Positions 13,601-24,172 of a stretch of DNA of 64,000 nucleotides are shown piece by piece; the stretch's first letter is position 1, and each line of letters starts with the position of its first letter. The notes beneath the pieces were generated by a model. That model worked only from the letters and a program-made list of their open reading frames with translations, made no database searches and was not told the origin of the DNA. Source of the stretch: Brugia malayi (Eukaryota; Nematoda; Chromadorea; Rhabditida; Onchocercidae); the NCBI RefSeq assembly GCF_000002995.4, contig NW_025062478.1, positions 12,210,001 to 12,274,000 on the forward strand. The letters are read 5' to 3'. The position numbers and the translations under genes were made by a program.

Positions 13601-16600
13601 AATGAGACTACTGCGGCAGGCCAACAGTTTATTCTTAACTGTGAAATAAAATCATCACCAAAAGGTGTAGTATCGTGGTTTAGAGATGATGAAAGATTAG
13701 CGTAAGTTTTACTCAGAATCATTTTTTGACTTAACCTATAATTTTTTACTTTTGAACTTTTTTTAAATTTCTAAATTAGTTTTGCATCAGTTATGCTAAA
13801 TATGATTTATGCAGAGTAATTAAAATTTAAACTGAGCCATTCTAAAAGCCTGGTCTCTTATCTAATAATATATTAGATACTTAACAGTTTCAAATTTAAA
13901 AACAAAAAATGTGATTGAATTGATGCAATTGAAACGCTTCGAACTTTTGAATCAATCAAATATCGAATTTTTTTTTTTTTTGAAACACTTATGTAAATGC
14001 TTTGTTTATGAGCATAATAATTTATTTTGAAGAATTAAACTAATTTTGAATTTTCATTTTTGAAATATATGAATAATCTATTTACAGATCTATTGGACGC
14101 TATGAAATGTTTGAGAAGGATAATGTTTACAAATTAATATGTCATAATGCTCAAAGTAACGACAGTGCGACATATCGATGTGTCGTAGCGAATTCTATTG
14201 GAATTGCGCAATCATCGTGTCAGGTATTTATGATGAAAATACTCTTTTATTTCAATATATATTTAATTTTTATAACATCAAAATTCTATAAATTTAAACA
14301 ATAAAAAATTTATTAACCTTTGACTGTGTGACATTCCGTATAAATTTTACGAGAATATTGATTTCAGGTAAATGTTGTAGCATCGATTCCACGTATGGCA
14401 CCCAAATTTGAAGTACCATTGACGGATAAAACAGCTTTGGCTGGTAAAGAAGTAAAACTAAAATGTCGCGTTCTCGGTGACCCTCAACCTCAGGTAGAAT
14501 TTTCTCTTAAGAAATGTTTAATAAATCAGATTTTTTTTTACTTTCTTTCATTTAGCTCTTTGAATTAATTTTATCGACATCATATGATCTTTAAAAAATT
14601 CATTAACTTTTGAGTGTGTCTCATCTCAATAATCTTTGTCATATTTATTTGTGCCTTCGACTATCTTTTTTAGTTCAGTTGAAATTCAAGTCTAACAAAT
14701 TTTTTAAAAATATTTTATTGTTGCTTAATAATGAAATGAATTTGAAGATTGTATGGATGAAAGACGGTGCTATGATCAATACAAATCGCCGTCAAAAGCT
14801 CGAATTCATCGAGAATGGCTGGTGTTCGCTCACAATTTTCAACTGTACCGCAGAAGATACTGGTTTCTACCTGTGCACAGCATCCAATGTGCTTGGCACC
14901 GAGAGTTCCCATCTGATGTTGACTGTCGCAGAAATTGCTGGACCGGATTCACATCTAGTTACAGCGGAAAATAAAGAAATGCAGTACTGTAAGCCAAGAT
15001 TTACCCGTGTACCGGGTACATCAGTCGAAACTACCGAAGGATCGACGGTTTGTTCACATTAAAAAAGAAATGATCTGAAAGAAATTTAAACTGTTAAATT
15101 ATTCATAAATGTATTAACTTTGTTTTTCATCCATTTTCTTCGAAGCTAGCGATTTAATTTCAGGTGAAACTAGTAAGTCGTGCTGTTGGTCTACCTAAAC
15201 CGCTCATTAAATGGTTCAAAGATGGAAAAGAAGTATAAAAATTTAATATCTGTTTTATTAAAAGTTACTTACAATCTTTGATATATCACTTTTTGGATTT
15301 TTATCAGTTTTAAATTAATATCAATTAAATGGAGCCAAAATATCTGTCATTCGAAAGATTATTTATATTCTATCCTTTAACTACTGAGATGAATATCAAT
15401 ATAGTCTTATACAGTTCATTACCATTCTTTTTCTTCAATTCATAGAATTTATACCTGAAATATCAATCGGTTTGGTAATCCTAATGATTAATTGATGACA
15501 ACTTAAATTTAAAAGTGAAATTTTCAATGAACTCTTTCAACCTTAATGTTTCTTATAATATAGCACTATGAGATTGAAACATTTACGAAAAGTTAAAATT
15601 TTGAATTCAGTTTTATTGAAATAAGATGTTCTACTTAGATATAAATGACAAATAGATAAGCCTATAATATGAGAGAATTAATTAATTAATATTAGTAGTA
15701 ATTGTAATTTTAAATTAATGGTAGCTTTTTATCATCAATTATAATTGCTATAGATTACAAAAATGAACCGTGCATATGAAATATTACTAACCGGAGAAGG
15801 TGAATCGGTACTTACTATACCGTATGCAGTAACGAAAACAGCTGGTACATTTAAATGTGTTGCCGAAAATTCAGAAGGCTCAGCAAGTTTCGAGACGCAG
15901 CTTATTGTGCACAGTAAGTGGAATTTATCTTTTAAGAATTTTTTAAAAACTTGAAATGGAGCTCTTCGATTAGTTTCAATTTGTAGATTTAGATTTAATA
16001 AGTTGAAAATTTTTAGCTCTTTTACACAAGCAATATCAAGAAGAACAAGCACCAAGTTTCACGATGGATTTGACAGATGTTGGTGTTGCAATTGGACATC
16101 CGGTGACACTAAAATGTCGTGTCAAAGGTATTCCTGAACCTCAGCTTAAGGTACTGTATTTTATTGCAACATAACTTAAAGTTAGCTTTTAAAAAGATAT
16201 TCTGCTTTACCCATTTTTGATCTTACTTTGCTTATAAGTTAGTTTATTTAAGCATAACATGAATGTTGTTCTATCAGTCAATCTATTCTCTCTTTTTTTT
16301 AAACATTTTCCTTTATTAAATTTAACATTCTTAGGAAAATTAAAAATCGATTAACTAATTAAATTATGATTAATGATGAGTTGTTTTTCTTTTTTTTTTT
16401 TTTTTTTTGAAGAGCTAAGGATTCAAAGAAAAAAGAAATAGTAGCGATGGATGTAAAAGAAAAATCACGATATATTTTGAAAAAATAAGTGTGCAAATAA
16501 TTATACATAATTTAAATATATTTTAAGTAAGACTTATTTTACTATTTACTACCTTTAAAGTAATGTAAAAGAAGTGACCAGCTTTACTGATCATTTTTGT

Positions 16601-19600
16601 ATAAAGTAATAAATTTATCTGAGAAAGATAACAACAAATTGTTCATTTGATTTTAAGATATGAAATTTTTAGTGGATCTTTATTAATGATGCACAACAAA
16701 CGATCATATTACGTACAACAACTGATTCTGCTTGGGCAGAATATCGGGAAGGTGATACCTGTGAAATGAAAACTGAAAGTATTGTAAAAACACAACAAGG
16801 TACTTATCAATGTGTTGCGAGTAATGAACATGGAAGAGCAATAACTCAATGCTATTTGTTAGTGGGAGGTATTAATTTAACTTTTTGTCATTTCTTTTTA
16901 TTTTTGTTAGAAAATTGTTTTCGCCTTTGAAAATCAATGAAATATATTTTGAATATTCGAAAAAAAAAAATGCCTGAATAAACATATAATAATTTTATAT
17001 TAGATAAAAATAAAATGAATAGAAAACTTTATGTTAAAATAGCAATTTGAAAGATAAAAAACATTCATAATTCTTTTTTTAATTCTTTTTATAATTTTAT
17101 AATATATAATTTTTTTTTTTTGTTTTCTAGTCTCTTATATGTTGTGAGATAATTTACAATTGTAATAAAAAGTTAATCTATAATATGAAAAAAGAAATTG
17201 ATGATTTTCTTATCTTTTTTCCAAATTTCATGTAAATATTGAGAAAAGTTTGCTGTGAAATTCCTGATCATATCATATATTTCTGTAGATTGTAGTCATT
17301 TAATATTGATTGATCGATTGGTTGGTTGATAATTTCAGAACCATTTGATGAACCAGCTGGACCACCACGTTTCTTAAAATGTATGCGTGATATATGGACA
17401 CCACTAGGTAGAGATGTTGAATTTGAAGTTGAAGTGAATGGTTATCCGTTACCAGAACTAACATGGTATCATCTGGACGAGAAAGTTCTTGAGGAAAAGA
17501 ATGTTCAGGTATTAATTTCTTTAATTATCTGAAAGTTGAACTTTCATTTCTATGGATAGTTCTAATTATTGTTTTAATTCAAACGGTTACAATACTATTT
17601 ACTATCAACTATAAGTACTTTGACAATGTTTCTTACAATGAAAAAAAAATTTTTTTTTTTCATTTTTTTAGAATTACTTATTACAATTTACTTACTAGAA
17701 GTAATTCATCTTACTTTTACAGATTTCATACATTACTCCAACAAAATGTCAACTGAAAATAACAAATGTAAGTGTATCCCATCTTGGTAGCTATTCCGTT
17801 GAAGCATCAAATATTCATGGCATTGTACGGACAACTGCATCGTTAAATGTTGGTAAAAAACATTCCGCAGTGGAACTTCCAAAACTTTCTGAAGGTTTTA
17901 TTTTTCGCCTTTTTTTTTTTTTTTTTCTTTTTTGAATTTGAACAATTTATAGAAACTAAGTTATGAAAGAAACACTTCCAGAAGATATATACTAATTTGA
18001 TATGGGTCACGTTGACTTTACCTGTAATATTCTTGAATAAGGGAATACAAATTTATCAAAATTTTTTCAGATTCGAAGATAAAGTTTACAACAGCTTTGC
18101 CACAAGATCCGTTATCGGATAGATCAGAATTCCCCGCGACTAAAATGCACAGAGTAAATTTTTATTTATTTAAAGTTTTCAATTGATATTAAATAACATA
18201 TTTTCTTGGTCTTATTTATTATGGGTTTTTTGATTCAGTTATTGTTAATTTTGAAGCATTTCCATTTATATCACAGCAAATAAATATTTTGCACTTTTTA
18301 TTCTTGAAGTTTTCCATTTTACATAGGTACTGAATTGCTTTATAGCTTAAAAGAATGGCAATATTCAATTGATTGGAAATTCGAATATTATAAAAGTTTC
18401 ATCCAGCATTTTACCAATTATTCTTAATTTAATCAAAAAAAAAGTTTGGTTGTCATGATAAGTTAATCTATATTAGTCTCATTTAATAAGTTTATTACTT
18501 GCACAGACTGGAATCCGTCCGGATATAAAGCGAAAAGGTGCAGCACCGGCATTTTTAATCGGTTTAGAAGATCTTGAATTTCATGAAGGTGATGCAGCTG
18601 CATTGGCTGGAACAGTCTCTAAAAGTAAGGGTTTGATCATTTATTGAAGAGTTATATTTTTATAGAAATAATTTTCCTGTAAGAAATTTTTGATATGTTT
18701 AATGAAATTTGGGACTTTTTTTTTTCTTTTTTAGAACGACGGCATCGTATTCATGGTAGATCGGATGGGAAACGTATTAAACAGCTTGTGACACTACGAG
18801 ACAAAGAGATTGATGCTTCTGCTTCTAGCAGTTCAGTGGAACCACAGAGTGAAATTACAAGTTCATTGGCTTAAATGTTCTTGTTTGGTTTAAATAAATA
18901 ATAAATAATATCGTTACTGATGAATAAATTTGATCATGACGCTATTTTTATAATTTTAATTTGATTAAAATTTTTTTTCAAAAAGAAAATTAGATTTCAA
19001 CTTTCTTTTTTACAGCACTAGAAGAAATTCGAGCATCGATTACTGAACGAAATAAGAATATTTGTCGACCAAAATTCATGGTGAAACCGAAACTGAAGAA
19101 ATCAATTACCGAGCATAAATCGCTTAGATTGAAGACTGCTATTTCTGCTAATCCAGTACCAGTTGTACGTTGGGATAAAGCCGGTATTGTACTGGAAACT
19201 GGTAATAAATATTCCATTTACAATGACGGTGACTTCTACTATCTTGAGGTTAGGTTATAATTTGAATTGCAAATTTAAATTCATTATAATCTATTTAATA
19301 TGAAAGTTAAAGGAAAAGTGGTAAATTTGTGCGGCTTTCATGTTTACATACCTTTTCATTTCTACGTACATTCGTCTGGTCGTTTGTTGCAAGTTCGAAA
19401 TTTCAAAATTTATTAGCTTACTTTTGTGCAATTTTCAGTTCCTTCTAAACAAAATTTATTACAGGTACATCACATGTCCAAGATCGATGAAGGCTTCTAT
19501 AATTGTTCCGCTTGGAATAGTGAAGGCTTTGTAACATGTACCGCTGAAATTGAAGTTACACCAGGTGATGGGACAAAAAGACTTCGAAAGGGACTGGCAG

Positions 19601-22514
19601 TACCATCTTTCATTGAAGTGTTACCCGGCAAATTTAAGGTAAGCAATCTTATGAGGATGTTTTGGTCTGGAAATTTTTAATTTCAAATGATAGAAATGAA
19701 GTTATTAGTCATAAGTTCTTTTTTTCTTACTTATAGGCGACAAACGGTGATCCGGTATCGGTTGAGTGTAGTGTATCAGGTTATCCGGCTCCAACAATCC
19801 AGTGGCTTCGAAACGGTGATATACTTGTACCTGAGCATGACCGCTATTTGATATCATATGATGGTGAGACAACGACGCTAAAGTTCACTAGCATTGCTAT
19901 ATCAGACGCTGGAAAATATGTTTGCATTGCAAAAAATCAAGAAGGTGAAGCTAAAACAGCAATGCAACTTGACGTTGAACCAAAAAAGTTATCTCCGACC
20001 GGTGGTACACCACCAAAATTCCGTATTGATGGGCGACGAGAAGCAATTAAAGCAGTTGATGGTGATAAAGTGGTTCTTCTTGCTGAATTAATGGAAGGTT
20101 TGTTAACTTAGTATCATTTAAATAATACGAGATTAATTTCAATTTGATCAATTCAATCGTTGGAACTGATTAAGTGCTCACACAAATGGCTTTTCGTTTT
20201 AATTCAATTTAATTAATGAACTTTCTCTTTTCAATCCAATTTCTCCTATAGGTTCTGAACCGTTAACGATAAGATGGATGCGTAATAACATGGAGATTCA
20301 AGATTCCACTGGATTTGAATATTCACGTGAGGAAGCGAATTGTTATTTGACAGTAGCAGATGCATTTCCAGAAGATGCAGGAGTATACACCTGTGAAGCG
20401 AGAAATAAATTTGGCATTGCTAAGTGTAACGTACGCCTTGTTGTTACAGGTAGACTAATCATACCTTTTAAAAATGAAATCGTGGAAATAGTATAAAGTA
20501 CTAATCTAGATAGCATAATTGGAAGATTTCATTTAAAAAAAAAAAAGATCTAAAAGCTTTTTAGATTTAAAATCATGAAAGATTCTTTGTTGTTTGTTTG
20601 TATGTATGAATGAAAGTTTTAAGACTACGACAGAGATGCTGGGTGAGTTTATCAAAAATAATTTAACAAATACTTTAAAAAGATATTTTAAGAGCATAGA
20701 AAGAAAAGTGGTTTGGAAAATCCGCCTGTTATTGTAAATGCACCAACAAGTGTAAGCGTTGAGCAGGGTAATGATTTAACATTACCAGTAACGGTACGTG
20801 GATATCCTGAACCAGCAGTTGTATGGACTAAAAATATGGTTTCAATTGCTTCTGGTGAAAAATATCAGGTATGTTATTTGTTAAAAAATATTTGGATAAA
20901 TATGATTGTTTCAATTATATCATAGGAGAACAATTTTCATTCATTTATTTTGGTTGGTTAAAATTTTTGCAGAAATTTTAGTTGATGAGTCTTACAGTAT
21001 TAGTTTTTAGAAGTGTAGAAGTAGTTTTTTATTTTTTATTAGTAGTTTACTAGTGGAAGTAATAGTACAAGTAATAGTTTATTACTAGTTGCATATTAAA
21101 GTTAGTTTAAATATTTGATAATAAATTTTGGGATAATAGATTTATGACTTCAGAATATATACCATATATTGAATATTTCATGGTTAAATTAAAACATTTT
21201 TCTTTTCAGATGGCGAACAACGGAGAATTGTTCACATTGACAATTCGTAATTGTACCAACGAAGATCGTGGCAGATACGAATTGCAAGCAGTTAATCTTT
21301 CTGGTACAGCTAAAGCAATAATTACCGTTGACATTACTGAAATTACAGAGTAAGTGTTTTGATGTTAGTTTTTTATTAGTGATTAGTGAAAATTGTACCT
21401 TATATCACAGAGTAAAGATATTTTTATTTTGTCTTGCATCAATGAAAAATTTCGAAACTTATTTTTGATTGACGGAATTTTTTTTTCTTTTTGTGTTTGT
21501 GTTTATTCTTTTATGGTAGGATATATTGTTCCACGTTACAATTATGCTGCTTTTATTCACTAAGAAGTAACTAAAACATTTTTTAATTAGAAATTTTCCT
21601 AATTAATTGTATCTTTGGTAGTGTACACAGTTTTTCGTCTATTTTTATATTAATTCTCGAAAAGTAATGATTTATTTTAGTCTGGATGCTGTTATGCCAA
21701 GATTTACCAAATTGCCAATTTCGGTTCAAAGTGCAATCGGACAGAAAGCGAGCTTAACTTGTAGCTTTAAAGTGCGTAATACTATTTATCATTGTTAATT
21801 ATTGAGAATACTCTTCAACTATTGAATAAATTATATACTTTGATTGGATGATTAACAGCACGAGATTTGTTTCCAAATGATATTTGATAGTTTTGAAATT
21901 ATGTCTTATTCTTTTAGTTTCTTTTCAATTTAATCCTCATGCAATTATTTCAGCTGTCGTTTTCATAGTTTTTTACCATGGTCTAACTATTTTAGGGTTT
22001 TCAACCAACAGTAACATGGTTTCATGATGACAAGAAATTAGTAAATGGACGGCATGGTATTGAAATTTCATCAACAGCAACAACATCAACTTTGTCAATT
22101 TTGCAGCTAGCGAATGAACACCTTGGTGAATATCTTTGTGCAGTACGTAATCAATATGGAGAAGATTTAGCAAAAGCAGTTATCTTTCTTGAAGGTTACC
22201 TTTAATTTATAATATGTTGATATTTCATGCAAATTAACTCCTCAATATAATATTTTTATTTACTGTTATACAGAGTAGTGGAGTTTTTTTTTTTAAAGCG
22301 CTGATTTTTTATGTTATGGAAACAAAAAATAAAAATCATAAAATAAATGCTTAATAAATCTTAAACAAATTAGGAAACTGAAATTATGTATAATTAACCT
22401 ATATACTGTTTATACGAATTTTTGGACTATTTGCTAGAAAATTCATTTATCAGAAAAAAAAAAAAGCTATTTTCAGGTTCATCAGTGGCGCTATCTTTGT
22501 TAAATGGTAATTAA
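553..22514 (+). CDS. ttn-1: Titin-like giant muscle protein (TTN-1), 3' part of gene
   Basis: Partial gene; its 5' end lies before the window. I traced 43 exons whose phases all agree, giving about 2,715 residues. Order: end of an Ig, an FN3, an acidic linker, a titin/twitchin-family kinase, 8 Ig, one FN3, 6 Ig, a basic spacer and 5 more Ig. Proteins of this class sit in the sarcomere and combine elastic Ig/FN3 arrays with a mechanically regulated kinase. Twitchin (unc-22) has only about five Ig after its kinase, and UNC-89 has two kinases with few Ig behind them. The roughly 19 Ig modules after a single kinase favour the nematode titin TTN-1. Most exons carry half an Ig, with an intron just after the conserved Trp region. 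Exon coordinates are given in the block entries. The 3' end is ambiguous (see the terminal exon entries). Confidence 0.85.
3856..3912. ncRNA. Candidate hairpin in a ttn-1 intron
   Basis: AGATTATCAAAT (3856-3867) pairs perfectly with ATTTGATAATCT (3901-3912). Inside, AGTTAT (3874-3879) pairs with ATAACT (3892-3897) across a 12-nt loop, giving an 18-bp stem with one asymmetric internal loop. It sits in the intron between the FN3 exon and the kinase linker exon. Expression is unknown. Confidence 0.3.
5807..7650 (+). other. ttn-1: ttn-1 Ser/Thr kinase domain (titin/twitchin family)
   Basis: Exons 5807-6036, 6513-6654, 7016-7215 and the start of 7455-8881. Visible elements in order are the glycine loop GAGAHGT, the ATP lysine in WAAKMIS, the alpha-C glutamate in VIMHEVNIM, the catalytic loop HLDLKPENIML, the metal-binding DFG in VDFGLAQKI, the activation/P+1 segment LLFCTAEFCPPEV, the SADMWAIGVITYALLSG helix F region and the terminal RMTVAEALAHPWI. 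All residues needed for phosphotransfer appear present, unlike vertebrate titin, whose DFG is altered. A basic stretch with KKKDFFIRKQPSN and PIGKLVKIGAIFRHH follows, in the position of the autoinhibitory tail of twitchin. Substrate unknown. HLD instead of HRD is usual for MLCK/titin-like kinases. Confidence 0.93.
7651..12160 (+). other. ttn-1: ttn-1 post-kinase regulatory tail and Ig modules 1-8
   Basis: The 1.4 kb exon 7455-8881 holds the kinase end, the regulatory tail, three complete Ig (cores IQWFKNDKE, VQWFRNDEI, ITWYFGERE) and the start of a fourth. Smaller exons follow: 8993-9063, 9259-9382, 9562-9747, 9876-9989, 10102-10212, 10443-10676, 10822-10928, 11180-11393, 11658-11780 and 11977-12160. 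Cores of modules 4-8 are VKWFRDDKI, ITWFKNGVK, IEWFLNSKI, IRWLLNGKA and VKWLKDHSL. Each ends with a D-x-G-x-Y-x-C-type F strand, though module 8 has YTIEAEN without Cys. Exon 10102-10212 adds a short acidic linker (KDASTKEQIQESSTTIEEE). The long multi-Ig exon contrasts with the one-half-Ig-per-exon pattern that follows. Confidence 0.85.
12341..12861 (+). other. ttn-1: ttn-1 single post-kinase FN3 domain
   Basis: Two exons, 12341-12499 and 12750-12861, joined in phase. The segment opens with PSISISQPYATEISKNSLQL then KWSTSKADDSKIEYIIEQR, and closes with LVIGLQSGTEYIFRVGTKNK. The Leu-x-Trp of strand B-C, the Tyr-x-Ile-Glu of strand C and the GTEYxFRV signature of strand F identify an FN3 domain. 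It is the only FN3 seen between the kinase and the 3' end, placed between Ig modules 8 and 9. The Ser/Lys-rich 20 residues before it form a linker. Confidence 0.85.
12946..17852 (+). other. ttn-1: ttn-1 Ig modules 9-14
   Basis: Exons 12946-13299, 13517-13701, 14088-14223, 14368-14493, 14748-15047, 15164-15232, 15754-15913, 16017-16150, 16673-16868, 17339-17508 and 17723-17852; all phases agree. Core motifs are VKWYQNGVE, VSWFRDDER, IVWMKDGAM, IKWFKDGKE, LKWIFINDAQ and LTWYHLDEK. Most end with a strand-F Cys such as GLYSCHIG, ATYRCVVAN, GFYLCTASN, GTFKCVAEN and GTYQCVASN. The last module has GSYSVEASN, so its F-strand Cys is replaced. The acceptor of exon 14748-15047 is TTTGAAG, weaker than its neighbours but required by frame. 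Confidence 0.83.
18071..18624 (+). other. ttn-1: ttn-1 spacer exons with the start of an Ig fold
   Basis: Exons 18071-18153 and 18507-18624. The first is a non-Ig linker (IKFTTALPQDPLSDRSEFPA). The second starts with a basic run (RPDIKRKGAAPAF) and then reads AFLIGLEDLEFHEGDAAALA, which looks like strands A-B of an Ig domain, but the expected C-strand Trp exon does not follow. The exon ends in phase 1 and can splice either to the alternative terminal exon at 18735 or to the exon at 19016; both joins keep frame. This is the main branch point of the gene. Confidence 0.75.
18735..18874 (+). CDS. ttn-1: Alternative 3'-terminal exon of ttn-1 with basic, then Ser-rich tail
   Basis: After TTTTTTAG the exon continues in frame from 18624 and encodes 45 residues ending in TAA at 18872-18874. 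The tail begins KRRHRIHGRSDGKRIKQLV and ends ASASSSSVEPQSEITSSLA. An AATAAA lies at 18893-18898, inside a short AAATAAATAATAAATAAT run. Using it would give a protein that stops inside an Ig fold and lacks the last five Ig modules. A GT at 18756 also allows a 21-nt cassette (18735-18755, seven residues) that splices in frame to 19016. Whether these isoforms exist is inference; the open frame, splice sites and polyadenylation signal are seen directly. Confidence 0.6.
19016..22194 (+). other. ttn-1: ttn-1 C-terminal Ig modules 15-19
   Basis: Exons 19016-19248, 19465-19638, 19737-20097, 20252-20449, 20693-20868, 21210-21349, 21681-21771 and 21996-22194; phases agree. A charged linker (LEEIRASITERNKNICRPKF) comes first, then five Ig with cores VVRWDKAGI, IQWLRNGDI, IRWMRNNME, VVWTKNMVS and VTWFHDDKK. 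F strands include GFYNCSAWN, GKYVCIAKN, GVYTCEARN and GEYLCAVRN. Module 18 has GRYELQAVN without Cys. The exon at 20693 uses a TTTTAAG acceptor and adds a basic EHRKKSGLE lead-in, the least certain join in the block. Confidence 0.8.
22477..22514 (+). CDS. ttn-1: Likely last exon of the long ttn-1 isoform
   Basis: TTTTCAG precedes this short exon, which completes the phase-1 codon from 22194 and reads GSSVALSLLNGN then TAA at 22512-22514; AATAAA-like sequence follows immediately. A rival exists: an exon starting at 22649 after GAAACAG would read GKVSAEEDTRAYIYAIDLYY and end in TAA near 22719, also in phase. Both are short and not conserved in any way I can judge, so the true carboxyl end is unresolved. 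Confidence 0.45.
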
Positions 22515-24172
22515 AATAAAAATAATGGATTGCTTATTCATCGAGAAACAGTTTTTGTTCACTTTTTGATCTCACTGTCTATTCTGACAATATTACAACA
22601 ACTAATTTATTAAAACTGTCTAAAAATGATGTACACTGAAGAAACAGGCAAAGTATCAGCTGAAGAAGATACACGCGCATACATATATGCTATCGATTTG
22701 TATTATAATAATACATAAATTCAACAATGTATAATTTGTCTCTAAAGATAGTAACTAACGGGTGATTGCGCTTCCACAGATCGATGTATATTATATTTCA
22801 TGCAACGATCTATTATTGTATAACTTCGTTTTCTCATATATTAGAAATATTTTAGAAGGAGTGCGCGCCCATAGATATATACTTTTTGTCCATGGCAATT
22901 ATTACATTTCTTGTTTTTCATATATCAGATGATGCTCGTAGAATGTAAAATATTAATTTTACTTTGAATTAATAATAATTCAAAGATTTTTAAACTTATC
23001 TTTCTATAGCTAACACAATTCTATTTAAGTATATCGATAATGAATGATATAGATATATCTAAATATATATCAACTCATTATCATGCTATAATGATACACT
23101 CCATGAGTATCTCATCGTTAAATTGGTGATACTATTTGTGATTATTTTGTGGACAATGTATTACCATCTGTTTTGATGCTGTATTGGACAATCATTATAC
23201 ATAAGTTATTTAGTAATTAAAATATACATTTTATTTCATACTTTAATATAATCATTATTTTAATATGAATAAGAAAGATTTATGTGAATTATGTAATTGT
23301 TGTGAAATAAGACATTTTTTTCTTTTCAAGATTTAATTGTTTTACAACATAGCTCACTAATATTGCTAATTTTTCATATGATCTGAATTTGTAATTTATT
23401 TCTTTCTTGTTGACTTAATTATTCTTAAAATCTGATGTTATCTATTCCACTGAAATTTTGACAATCTTTGGTTGCAAATATTCTCTTTGACCCTCAAATA
23501 TTTGTTATCTTTGAGATGCTAATTTTCTTGGAATTCATTTTTCTCCTCTTTCCAATATAATAATGTGAAAAACTTATATTGCCATTTTTATTCAAGTTTT
23601 CCCTAATTTGTTGCCCTTGCATCTTTTTTCTTCACCAATAAATTTGCATATTGAAAAGTTTTGTGCTAGTGCAATTTCCACTGCATTGTTTTTATAATAT
23701 AATTTACAACACAACAAAAGCCATGCTCTAATTTTATGCAAATTTTGCAATTTAAATCAATTTGATAGTTTGTTTTGATGAAATTCATGATTTTCTTGAA
23801 AAAAAAAAAAAAAAACATTTATTTAAATAATAAAAAAATAAATTATTTAAATTAGAGTAATAAGTTTTGGAAAATTTGGTTCAGATTATTTCGAGGCTAC
23901 TAGATAGGTTTGTATCTGATTGAGGCAATTTTCACTAATTATGTTAGAATTTCAATTACTTAAATTGAATGATTTCTGAAAGGCATTCAGATAATTTTAT
24001 AAAAATTCTTCGTGCATTAAAAATGTTTGAAGTGAAAGTGTTCTCAGTTTTATGCAGATTTTAAGTGATAATTATTTATAAATGAAGAGATTAATTGAAA
24101 AGTTATTTATTTGGTTCAGTTGTACTCGTGAGAAGCAGTGGTGCTGCACATTGGTGATCTAGTCTCAGTGTC
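22515..24172 (+). other. Intergenic stretch between ttn-1 and the PDZ gene
   Basis: No supported exon apart from the rival ttn-1 terminal exon near 22649-22719. The DNA is AT-rich with a few short imperfect inverted repeats near 23090 and an A-run near 23800. It should contain the ttn-1 3' UTR and the PDZ gene promoter, but no specific site was recognised. Confidence 0.6.

Noticed and set aside
1..22514. Identification as twitchin (unc-22) or UNC-89
   Set aside because: Twitchin has only about five Ig after its kinase and UNC-89 has two kinases with few Ig behind; here about 19 Ig follow a single kinase.
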